From Candidatus Heteroruminococcus faecigallinarum (GTDB lineage: Bacteria > Bacillota > Clostridia > Oscillospirales > Ruminococcaceae), in NCBI GenBank assembly GCA_904387055.1, contig CAJFKV010000020.1, positions 1 through 33,947 of the forward strand: a stretch of DNA of 33,947 nucleotides. The letters are read 5' to 3'. Below, one piece after another: positions 1 through 7,587 of this stretch. Each line of letters begins with the position of its first letter. The stretch's first letter is position 1. The notes under the pieces are model-generated. The model did not search any database. It saw nothing but the letters and a program-made list of their open reading frames with translations, and was not told the DNA's origin. The position numbers and the translations under genes are program-made.

Positions 1-200
1 AAGGGAGGCTAGCCTCCCTTCCCTGGCTTTCTGGGAACTCTTTCTCCATAGAAAGAGTTCCCCTAGGGGTGTGGGGAACGGAGTGTCCCCACATCACGGC
101 AGGGCCGGGCGCAGCCCGGCCACGGGAGAGGGCCGCCGAAGGCGGCCTAAAGGTGTCTTTTCGGAAAACTACCGATCCCCACCCGCCCGCGACAGCGGGC
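1..200 (-). repeat. Hairpin-array repeat element, left copy (possible structured RNA)
   Basis: No gene is seen here. The stretch is a chain of perfect hairpins: 1-20 (20-base palindrome), 33-45/50-62, 71-77/86-92, 103-110/114-121, 131-137/141-147, 158-161/165-168 and 185-190/195-200. Read on the minus strand, the order of hairpins and some linkers (GGGTGGG, GGTAGT, TCTCCCGTG) match the array at 33507-33947, while the stems differ in sequence but remain paired. On the minus strand it begins about 27 bases after the stop codon of the diguanylate cyclase. It could be a transcribed structured RNA, a REP-like repeat or a non-autonomous mobile element. No transposase is present. Confidence 0.7.
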
Positions 201-226
201 CAAAATCGGCAGGCGGGCCGCAGGCC

Positions 227-2161
227 CTAGGTGCGGCGGGAGCGCCGGTCGTGCCGGCTGTCCTGGTAGTAGGCACGCTTGGCGTCGTACATCTTTTGTT
301 CGGCGGCCTTGATGAGAGCATCCAGGACAAAGGGCGGCTCTTCCCACTGGACGCCGATGGATACAGGAAACCGCTGCGCTTCCAGGGCCGCCTGAAGTTC
401 CTCTGTCTGCCGAAGGACCTCCTCTTCTTCCCGGTCCAGAGCGAAGGCCAAAAATTCGTCCCCGCCGATGCGATAGGCAAATGTTGGTCCGAAGGTTGCT
501 TGAAGCTGCTTGGCCACCGCCTGGAGCATCGTGTCACCAGCGGCATGTCCCTGGCTGTTGTTCATCTCGTGAAGGCCGTTGACGTCCACATAGATGCAGG
601 CCAGCGACCGGCGGACAAGGCCCGGGTAGGAGGGCAGGTCCAGCTCGTACCGGTTGCGGTTGTACAGGCCGGTGAGGGCGTCCTTTTCCCCCAGATCCTT
701 GATGGCGTGGTAGGAACGGATATTGCGGGTGAGCATGCTGAAGCTGAGCCCCGCGCTTTTCAGCAGGGGAATGTTGGAGGAACGGCGAGGCAGGTCACAG
801 GCGAGAAGGGCGCCGCAGAGGGCGCCGTTCTCTCCCTCCACCGGGACCGCTGCCAGGCTGTGAACGACAGGGGCGGTTTCCAGGGAGAAGGCTGCCCGCA
901 GCTCCTGGGGGGTGTAGACTTCCAGCTGGTCGCCGTTTTGCTGAAAATACTGCAGCAGGCGGTCCCGTTCTGCGCTTTGGGATGGGAGGAGCTCCCGTTG
1001 CTGGGCGCCGCTGTCTTCCTTCCACAGGAAGACGGTGGTATCCGTGTTTTCCGGCTGGTTGTTCAGAAGGAAGATCACCTCCCGGGCAGCCAGCATATTC
1101 CCAATGGCTTTCAGCGCCGAGAAAATGCTGTCCTCGTCCTCGTGGCCGTTGAATAGAAGCTTTTCTACATCGTACAAACAGTGCAAGGTGTCCAGCTGCC
1201 GCTGTTTTTCCCTCGTTTCCCGCCGGACATAGTGGAGCATCCACAGGACATACAGAACAAATCCCAGTCCTTCCACGGTGAGGAGCAGATTCATCACCCG
1301 GCGGATGGACTGAGCGCTGGAAAAGACCACTTCCTCCGGAACCGAAAGGGCCAGCCTCCAATCGTTTACCGCGATGGGGGTGAAATAAAAGTACAGGTAT
1401 TCCCCGGTCGTTTGGGAGACAAAGACCACGTATCCGTTCTCTCCATTGGTGAGGCTCGTCTTCAGGGCCTGGTGGTCAAACCCCGGCGCCATGGGTCGTT
1501 CCCCCAGAGCCCAGATGTTGCCCCCCTCGCCCCCGTGCCAGGTGTCCAGAAGAAAGTCGCCGGTGGCGCCGTCGATGATATAGACGGCCGCCTCCCCCCC
1601 ATAGGGGGCGGAAAAGAGGGCCGGCAGGCTGCCCGGTTTCGCCACTCCATAGAGGAGGGCCACGGTTTCCCCATCCCGCACCACCGGCACATAATGGCGA
1701 AGGATTCCGCCGTCACCGGTGATAAAGTCCTCCTCCAGATTGGAAATATGGGCCCCTTTAGCTGCCTCCGCGGCAAAGGAAAGCCGGCCGGAGGCGTCCA
1801 CCCGGCGGCCGCCGGCGGTGATCACCGTGTCCCCTGGGACCAGTATCTCCAAGCGGGCCAGCATTCCCACATGGACATAGTCGTCCAGTACCTCCCAAAG
1901 GGCGGGATCACCCAGGTTGTCCCAATCGGCGATCATGGTGGCGATGATCTCCAGCTGCTCCCGGTCGCTGGCGATGCGGTCCTCCATGGTCCTGGCCAGC
2001 TCCTGGGTCTCCCCCTGTAGCTGTTGGTAAGCAGTCTCCTCCTCCAGCTGGTTGATTCGGTGGGTGGCCACAAAGGAGGTGCCTACCATCAGCAGAACCA
2101 GAAGAAAGGTGACCAGCGTCGACTGGTACCATCGGATGCCGTTCTTCCTCCCTGTGGTCAT
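227..2161 (-). CDS. Membrane diguanylate cyclase (extracytoplasmic sensor + GGDEF)
   Basis: Predicted to make cyclic di-GMP from two GTP. Of 644 residues, a first membrane segment spans about 12-32, an extracytoplasmic Cache-like sensor region about 33-280, and a second membrane segment about 290-315. A weakly recognisable GAF-like linker follows, then a C-terminal GGDEF domain from about 480, with an intact GGDEF motif near 566-570 and the family's DALTGLYNR entry motif. The usual RxxD inhibitory site upstream of GGDEF is not visible (residues there read GPTFAYRIGG), so product feedback through that site is unlikely. The ATG at 2161 is preferred to an upstream in-frame start because GGAGGAGGG lies just before it. 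The gene diverges from the polysaccharide operon at 2410, which suggests it supplies the signal for that operon. The ligand is unknown. Confidence 0.9.
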   Translation of the reverse strand: MTTGRKNGIRWYQSTLVTFLLVLLMVGTSFVATHRINQLEEETAYQQLQGETQELARTMEDRIASDREQLEIIATMIADWDNLGDPALWEVLDDYVHVGMLARLEILVPGDTVITAGGRRVDASGRLSFAAEAAKGAHISNLEEDFITGDGGILRHYVPVVRDGETVALLYGVAKPGSLPALFSAPYGGEAAVYIIDGATGDFLLDTWHGGEGGNIWALGERPMAPGFDHQALKTSLTNGENGYVVFVSQTTGEYLYFYFTPIAVNDWRLALSVPEEVVFSSAQSIRRVMNLLLTVEGLGFVLYVLWMLHYVRRETREKQRQLDTLHCLYDVEKLLFNGHEDEDSIFSALKAIGNMLAAREVIFLLNNQPENTDTTVFLWKEDSGAQQRELLPSQSAERDRLLQYFQQNGDQLEVYTPQELRAAFSLETAPVVHSLAAVPVEGENGALCGALLACDLPRRSSNIPLLKSAGLSFSMLTRNIRSYHAIKDLGEKDALTGLYNRNRYELDLPSYPGLVRRSLACIYVDVNGLHEMNNSQGHAAGDTMLQAVAKQLQATFGPTFAYRIGGDEFLAFALDREEEEVLRQTEELQAALEAQRFPVSIGVQWEEPPFVLDALIKAAEQKMYDAKRAYYQDSRHDRRSRRT

Positions 2162-2243
2162 CGGCGATTCCCTCCTCCCAAGATAGATGACAGAACGTTC
2201 CCGCGGTCCCGGCAGAAGGGCCGCGGTGTTCCCCAATAGTTCT

Positions 2244-2272
2244 TTTTTAACAAGTTTTTGGGCGAATGTCAA
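2244..2272 (-). promoter_or_regulatory. Sigma-A promoter of the diguanylate cyclase gene
   Basis: On the minus strand a perfect -35 TTGACA (2267-2272) is followed after 17 bases by TAAAAA (2244-2249), with TG one base before the -10. Transcription would start near 2237, leaving a leader of about 75 bases. The promoter faces away from the one at 2338-2366. Confidence 0.65.
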
Positions 2273-2337
2273 CTGCTTTTTAAAAATAGTTCCTGTTTGA
2301 TGGCCTGAAAGGAGGGCGCAGGGAAAGGGATTTTTGG

Positions 2338-2366
2338 TTGTTAATAGGACAGGATTGTGATAAAAT
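2338..2366 (+). promoter_or_regulatory. Sigma-A promoter of the polysaccharide operon
   Basis: TTGTTA (2338-2343), a 17-base spacer and TAAAAT (2361-2366), with an extended -10 TG at 2358-2359. The predicted leader is only about 35 bases, too short for a c-di-GMP riboswitch, so any control here should act on DNA. The GGGGGGAGG before 2410 is a strong ribosome-binding site. Confidence 0.7.
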
Positions 2367-2409
2367 AAAACAGTAAGTCGAATTTTTTCTTCCAGGGGGG
2401 AGGCGGCGG

Positions 2410-3105
2410 ATGAACGAGGTGCTGCGGCAAGAGAAGAAATTTGCCATCAACCAGGCGGAAGCGGCCCGCCTGCGGGGCCGGCTGGATCCGGTGATGATCC
2501 AGGACAGCCACAACGGCCCTCTGGGATATTCCATCCGGTCCCTCTACTTTGACACGCCGGGGAATCAGGACTTCCGGGAGAAGGAGGACGGCCTGGAGCT
2601 GCGGCGGAAGATCCGCCTGCGGATCTACGACCCGGGGGACGCCTTTGCCATGCTGGAGATGAAGCAGAAGGAAGGCCCCTACCAGCGCAAGCGGTCCCTG
2701 CGCCTTCGCCGGGAGGATGCCCAGGCGCTGATCCAGGGGGATTACCGCCCCCTCCTGGGGTACCAGGAACCCTTTGCCGGGGAGTGCTATGGCCTGATGA
2801 CCTGCCGCTGCTACCGGCCCAAGGCGGTGGTGGAGTACCGCCGCCAGGCCTATATTGCCCGGGAAAACCACATCCGCATCACCCTGGACAGCCAGATCCG
2901 GGCCACCGAATCCTGTATGGACATCTTCTCCAGTCAGCTGCCCCTTTTCTGGGTGATGGACCCCTTTGCAGTGGTGCTGGAGGTGAAATACAACGGCTTT
3001 CTGCTCAGCTATATCAAGGATCTGCTGGATCAGGTGGACCGGTCGGAACTGTCGGTGAGCAAATACTGCCTGGCCCGCCGCCTGACCCTGGGATATGTGG
3101 GCTGA
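2410..3105 (+). CDS. VTC-domain polyphosphate polymerase-like protein
   Basis: A 231-residue protein that is essentially one VTC domain, the triphosphate-tunnel fold of the eukaryotic vacuolar polyphosphate polymerase. Alternating charged strands expected to line the tunnel are visible: EKKF near the start, SIRSLYFDT, RRKIRLRIYD, LEMKQKEG, KRSLRLRRED and LEVKYNG near 196. Bacterial VTC proteins commonly sit beside DUF4956 and CotH genes, as here. The reaction in bacteria is less settled: polyphosphate synthesis is the family-based guess, and phosphorylation of a surface polymer is an alternative. It has no membrane segment and would act in the cytoplasm. The DUF4956 gene follows after 38 bases. 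Confidence 0.85.
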   Translation: MNEVLRQEKKFAINQAEAARLRGRLDPVMIQDSHNGPLGYSIRSLYFDTPGNQDFREKEDGLELRRKIRLRIYDPGDAFAMLEMKQKEGPYQRKRSLRLRREDAQALIQGDYRPLLGYQEPFAGECYGLMTCRCYRPKAVVEYRRQAYIARENHIRITLDSQIRATESCMDIFSSQLPLFWVMDPFAVVLEVKYNGFLLSYIKDLLDQVDRSELSVSKYCLARRLTLGYVG

Positions 3106-3143
3106 GGGGCTGCCAACGGAAACGATGGGGAGGAGATTGCGCA

Positions 3144-3824
3144 ATGAGAGAGCAACTGCTGGAGCTGCTGGAAACCAACGGCGAACTGACCCTGGAATCG
3201 ATCCTGCTGCGGATAACCATGGCGGCGGTGATCGGGGCCTTTTTGTTTTTGTCCTACCGCTTGTCCCACAGCGGGAGTATTTACAGCGTCAAGTTTAACG
3301 TGTCCCTGGTGGCCCTCACCCTCATCACCACCACGGTGATGATCGTCATCGGCAACAACATCGCCTTGTCCCTGGGCATGGTGGGCGCCTTGTCCATCGT
3401 CCGGTTCCGGACCGCCATCAAGGACTCCCGGGACACCATCTATATCTTCTGGGCCATTGTGGTGGGCATCTGCTGCGGCGCGGGGGACTATCTGGTGGCC
3501 TCTCTGGGCAGCGCTTTCATCTTTGTGATGCTGCTCCTCTTCGGCCGGATCCGCAACGACAACCGGGTCCTCCTCATCCTGCGCACCGCCCGCCTCAACG
3601 AGACCAAGGTGGAGGGGCTCTTCTTCCAATACTATCAGCGGAAGGCGATCCTCCGGTCCAAAAATACCACCGAGTCCACCGTGGAATTTATCTACGAGCT
3701 GAGCGGCAAATACCTGAACCGGGCCGCCCAGGAGAACAAGAAATCCATCACCGACGCGGTCTATGAGATCGGCGGTGTGGAATACTTCAACATTGTGACC
3801 CAGAACGATGAGATCGGCAGCTGA
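3144..3824 (+). CDS. DUF4956 family membrane protein
   Basis: 226 residues with about four hydrophobic segments (near 20-38, 53-75, 98-118 and 120-140) and a soluble C-terminal domain of roughly 85 residues. The segment LSLGMVGALSIVRFRTAIKD is the family's strongly conserved core. Function is unknown; the family is typically encoded beside VTC-domain proteins, and a membrane partner of the polyphosphate polymerase is an inference from that linkage. The ATG at 3144 is chosen because GGGGAGGAG lies 8 bases upstream; the longer open frame reaching back to 2784 overlaps the VTC gene and is not credible. Confidence 0.85.
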   Translation: MREQLLELLETNGELTLESILLRITMAAVIGAFLFLSYRLSHSGSIYSVKFNVSLVALTLITTTVMIVIGNNIALSLGMVGALSIVRFRTAIKDSRDTIYIFWAIVVGICCGAGDYLVASLGSAFIFVMLLLFGRIRNDNRVLLILRTARLNETKVEGLFFQYYQRKAILRSKNTTESTVEFIYELSGKYLNRAAQENKKSITDAVYEIGGVEYFNIVTQNDEIGS

Positions 3825-3850
3825 GCCCCTGACGGAAAGGATGACCCAAG

Positions 3851-5377
3851 GTGAAGTATAAACTGCTGGGAATGGTCATGACGGTGCTGATGGTCTTCTG
3901 TGCCCTGGCGGCAGCCAGTCTGGACCGCAGCAGCGGCACCGGCCGGGTCCATCAGCATCGGTCCGCCCAGCTTCCCCAGGAGGAATGCGGCTGCGACGGG
4001 GAGGAGCTGTGTACCCACCTGCCCCTGATCCGGATTACAACCGGCGGGCAGGAGATTCCCGGCGACATCATCCGGGACCCGGAAGACGATGACCTGCTCC
4101 TGGGGTATACCACAACCCCTGCAGGGGAGACCGAGGCTCTGGTCACCATCGAGACGGTGGAAGCGGAGGGGGAGTGGCACCATGCCTCCGACCCGGCGGA
4201 CCTGCAGTCCCAGGCGCTGGTGCGGATCCGGGGGAACAGCTCCCGCAATTTTCCCAAGAAGAACTACCGCATCAAGCTGGTGGAGGACGAGACAGCGGCC
4301 CAAGGCCGTTCCCTCCCCCTGCTGGGGATGAGCGCGGAGAACGACTGGGCGCTGCACGGCCCCTTTTTGGACAAGACGCTGATGCGCAACTACATGTGGA
4401 TGAACATCTCCGCCGAGATCATGGGCTATGCCCCCAATGTGCGGTTCTGCGAGGTGATGATCGACGGAGAGTATATGGGCGTCTATCTGCTGATGGAAAC
4501 CATCAAGGAGGACGAGCACCGGGTCAACCTGAGCGATTACGAGCAGGGGTCCGCCGCCACCAGTTATCTGCTGCGGCTGGATGCGGAGGAAGAGGGGCGG
4601 GTTATGCTGGACAACTACACCTGGTATACCCAGCAGATGGAATTCAACGAGACCTACCGCTCCGCCTTCCAGGTCCTGTATCCCCGGGAGGAGGACCTGT
4701 CGCCGGAGGTGGTGGACTACATCCAGCGGGATATCAGCCGGGTGGAGCGGGGCCTTTATTCCGCCGATATGGCCTCCGGCCGGTACGACTACGAGGAGGA
4801 GCTGGATGTGGATTCCTTTGTGGATTACTACATCCTGCAGGAGTTCCTGGCCGTGAACGACGCCTTCTCCCGGTCCACCTATCTGTACCGGGACCTGCGG
4901 GGCAGAATCCACATGGGCCCGGTGTGGGACTACAACAACGTGTTGAACAACTTTTTCCACTCGTTTTCCTACCGGGGGTTCCTGCTGGCCAGGCGGGGCT
5001 GGTACGGCCGGCTGATGATGGACGAGGACTTTGTCCAGAAGGTGATTGCCCGGTATCGGCAGCTGCGGGAGGGCATCCTGTCCGACGAGTATCTCCTCCA
5101 GTATATCGACGAGGTGGTGGCCTACCTGGGCCCGGCTATCCAGCGCAACGACGCCGTCTGGGGGTACAGCTATGACCCGGATAATCTGCTTGTCCGCCAG
5201 CGGCGGGAGGCCGACCCGGGCGAAACCCTGGAGGAGGTCAACCCCGGCAGCTATGAAGAGGCGCTGGGCTGGATGGCCGGGTATATGCTGGCCCGCGGGG
5301 AGTGGATGGACGAGCACATTGAGGAGCTGCTCCAGTATTGCCACCCCTCCAAGACAGCCTCCCAGCGGGTGGAGTAG
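3851..5377 (+). CDS. CotH-like protein kinase, secreted or membrane-anchored
   Basis: 508 residues beginning with a GTG after an AAGGATG site. Residues 2-23 form a signal peptide or anchor, so the CotH domain would lie outside the membrane. CotH of Bacillus spores is an atypical kinase that phosphorylates coat proteins. Family-like features visible are the RIRGNSSRNFPKKNYRIKL stretch near 125, the LMETIKEDEHRVNLSDY segment and GPVWDYNNV near 356, where the metal-binding aspartate of the WD motif is kept but the second position usually held by aspartate is asparagine. The gene lies between DUF4956 and the glycosidase-like gene. A role in phosphorylating a surface protein or polymer is inference. 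Confidence 0.85.
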   Translation: MKYKLLGMVMTVLMVFCALAAASLDRSSGTGRVHQHRSAQLPQEECGCDGEELCTHLPLIRITTGGQEIPGDIIRDPEDDDLLLGYTTTPAGETEALVTIETVEAEGEWHHASDPADLQSQALVRIRGNSSRNFPKKNYRIKLVEDETAAQGRSLPLLGMSAENDWALHGPFLDKTLMRNYMWMNISAEIMGYAPNVRFCEVMIDGEYMGVYLLMETIKEDEHRVNLSDYEQGSAATSYLLRLDAEEEGRVMLDNYTWYTQQMEFNETYRSAFQVLYPREEDLSPEVVDYIQRDISRVERGLYSADMASGRYDYEEELDVDSFVDYYILQEFLAVNDAFSRSTYLYRDLRGRIHMGPVWDYNNVLNNFFHSFSYRGFLLARRGWYGRLMMDEDFVQKVIARYRQLREGILSDEYLLQYIDEVVAYLGPAIQRNDAVWGYSYDPDNLLVRQRREADPGETLEEVNPGSYEEALGWMAGYMLARGEWMDEHIEELLQYCHPSKTASQRVE

Positions 5378-5408
5378 GACCGAACAAACCAAAAGGGATA
5401 GGGCTTGT

Positions 5409-7547
5409 ATGAAACGATTTATCATTGCCGTCAGCGTCCTGGTGGCGCTGGCCGGCGTCCTTTTCTACGCTGTCTATTATCGTGGCTTTTACCTGGACCT
5501 CCGCCCGGAGGTGCCGGTGGAGGCCGCCTTCCGCACCGAGGGGAAGGCGCTCCTGCGGCAAAACGAGGCGGGGCAGTGGGAGGAGTTTGTGGTCAAGGGG
5601 GTGGATGTCTCCTCCAGCCTGCCCGGCTACTCCAACATGGACTATGAGCCCACAGGGGAGGACTACCTCCGGTGGCTGGAGGATATCGGCCGGATGGGGG
5701 CCAACACCATCCGGGTCTATACCATCCTGGACGAGGAGTTTTACCAGGCCCTGTATACCTACAATACTACCCACGACATCCCCCTGTACCTGCTGCAGGG
5801 CCTGCAGGTGACCGACCGGGCCAACTACGGCGCCCAGGACGTGTATGACCAGGATTTTCTGGACCTGCTGCTGCAGAACGGCCAGACGGCGGTGGACGTG
5901 ATCCACGGTCGGAAGATTATCACCCTGGGGGATGTCACCGGCACCGGCCGGTACCGGTGGGACCTGTCCCCCTGGGTGATCGGCTACCTGGTGGGCAGCG
6001 AGTGGGACAGCGGCAACATCGCCTATACCAACCGCAGCACCACCTACCCCACCTCCTACGAGGGGGAATACTTTGTCACCGGGCCGGACGCCACCCGCTT
6101 CGAGGTGGCGATAGCCCAGGTGATGGACCGGATCACCGCCTACGAAAGCACCAAATACAAGACCCAGCGGTTGATCGGCTTTGTGAACGACCCCTCCAAC
6201 GACCCCTTTGCCTACGAGGATCTGTACCAGGCCCGGTTCCAAAAGTACAGCCAGACCGACGGGGAGAATGTCCTGCCCACCGAGAATCTGCTGTCCGGAT
6301 ATTTTGCCGCCTACCGGCTCAACTACTTCAGTCCGGACTTCCTCTCCTACTTTACCCAGGAGCAGAGGCAGGAGCTGGGCAGCCTGCTGACGGGGCTGGA
6401 TACCGACGCCATCTACAACGGGTACCTGGATCTGCTGAGCCGGTACCACACCATGCCGGTGCTGGCCACCTACGGCTTTTCCACCTCCCGAAACCCCATC
6501 TTTGAGGGGGAGCCGCCCCTCACCGAGGAGGAGCAGGGGGAGGCCCTGGTCCGGGTGTGGCAGGACGCCACCCGGGCCGGCTGGGCAGGGGGCTTTGTCT
6601 CCACCTGGCAGGATGTGTGGGAACGGCGCACCTGGAACACCATCTACACCACCCTGGCCTTTGACGACCAGCCCTGGCAGGACGTGCAGACCGACGGCCA
6701 GGGCTACGGCCTGATGGAGTTTTACCTGGGGGAGGAGGAACGGGTCTGCTATGTGGACGGGGACCCCTCCGAATGGACCCAGGAGGATGTGATCCTGGAA
6801 GGGGAGACAGGGCGCCTGTCGATGCAATACGACGAGAAATACCTCTACTTCCTGGTGGAGAAGGAATCCTTTGACCCCCAGGAGGACGTCCTCTATCTTC
6901 CGGTGGACGTCACCCCCAACAGCGGCAGCGAGTACTGCAGCCGGTATGACCTGTATTTTGAACGGCCCTGCGATGTTCTCATCCGGATTTCCGGGGACGG
7001 CGGCAGCCGGGTGCTGGTGCAGGAGCGGTACGAAAGCCTGTGGGCCATGTTCGCCTACGAGCTGGCCCAGGAGGACGCCTATGCCCAGCCCCCGGCGGTG
7101 GATTCCCCCCAGTTTGTGGAGCTGGAGGTAATGGTCCAGCGGGCCACGCCGGTGCCGGTGGAGCAGTGGAGCCCGGCGGTGACCTACGAGACGGGGGCCC
7201 TCCGGCAGGGGAATGCCAATCCCCAGGCGGAGGACTACGACTCCCTGGCGGACTACCAGTTTACCTCCAATGGGGTGGAGCTGCGCCTGCCCTGGCAGCT
7301 GCTCAACTTTGCCAATCCGGTGGAGGGGCTGATCCACGACGACTACTACGAACACTATGGGGTGGAGTATCTCCAGATTGAGGAACTGTATGTGGGGATG
7401 GCCTCCCGGGACGACCTGCAGGGGGAGGAGCCGGTGACGATCCCCATGGGGACCCTCCCCCTGGAGGGCTGGGACCGGAGCGCCCCTCGCCACGAGCGGC
7501 TGAAGAAGTCCTACGACCTGCTGCAAGCGGCCTGGACCGGCCAATAA
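5409..7547 (+). CDS. Membrane-anchored glycoside hydrolase-like protein with C-terminal CBM9-like domain
   Basis: 712 residues. Residues 4-22 form a single N-terminal membrane anchor. A TIM-barrel region of the GH-A type runs to about residue 440, with GANTIRVYTI, a GSEW segment that could hold the acid/base glutamate, and WQDVW late in the barrel. Residues from about 447 resemble a CBM9/DOMON beta-sandwich, beginning YVDGDPSEW. Where many GH-A enzymes have a TE(Y/F)GxST motif carrying the nucleophile glutamate, this protein reads VLATYGFSTSRN with no glutamate, so it may bind rather than cut glycan. Synthase-dependent polysaccharide systems often include such a hydrolase. The ATG at 5409 follows CotH by 31 bases; the longer open frame upstream overlaps CotH and is rejected. 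Confidence 0.75.
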   Translation: MKRFIIAVSVLVALAGVLFYAVYYRGFYLDLRPEVPVEAAFRTEGKALLRQNEAGQWEEFVVKGVDVSSSLPGYSNMDYEPTGEDYLRWLEDIGRMGANTIRVYTILDEEFYQALYTYNTTHDIPLYLLQGLQVTDRANYGAQDVYDQDFLDLLLQNGQTAVDVIHGRKIITLGDVTGTGRYRWDLSPWVIGYLVGSEWDSGNIAYTNRSTTYPTSYEGEYFVTGPDATRFEVAIAQVMDRITAYESTKYKTQRLIGFVNDPSNDPFAYEDLYQARFQKYSQTDGENVLPTENLLSGYFAAYRLNYFSPDFLSYFTQEQRQELGSLLTGLDTDAIYNGYLDLLSRYHTMPVLATYGFSTSRNPIFEGEPPLTEEEQGEALVRVWQDATRAGWAGGFVSTWQDVWERRTWNTIYTTLAFDDQPWQDVQTDGQGYGLMEFYLGEEERVCYVDGDPSEWTQEDVILEGETGRLSMQYDEKYLYFLVEKESFDPQEDVLYLPVDVTPNSGSEYCSRYDLYFERPCDVLIRISGDGGSRVLVQERYESLWAMFAYELAQEDAYAQPPAVDSPQFVELEVMVQRATPVPVEQWSPAVTYETGALRQGNANPQAEDYDSLADYQFTSNGVELRLPWQLLNFANPVEGLIHDDYYEHYGVEYLQIEELYVGMASRDDLQGEEPVTIPMGTLPLEGWDRSAPRHERLKKSYDLLQAAWTGQ

Positions 7548-7587
7548 GGAGAAGAATGAGAAATCAGGGAAAGGAGGCGGTTGGCCG

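Noticed and set aside
2367..2409. c-di-GMP riboswitch before the polysaccharide operon
   Set aside because: The predicted leader is about 35 bases, too short.
5046..5408. N-terminal extension of the glycosidase-like protein
   Set aside because: This in-frame stretch overlaps the CotH gene and has shadow composition; the ATG at 5409 is followed by a clear membrane anchor.
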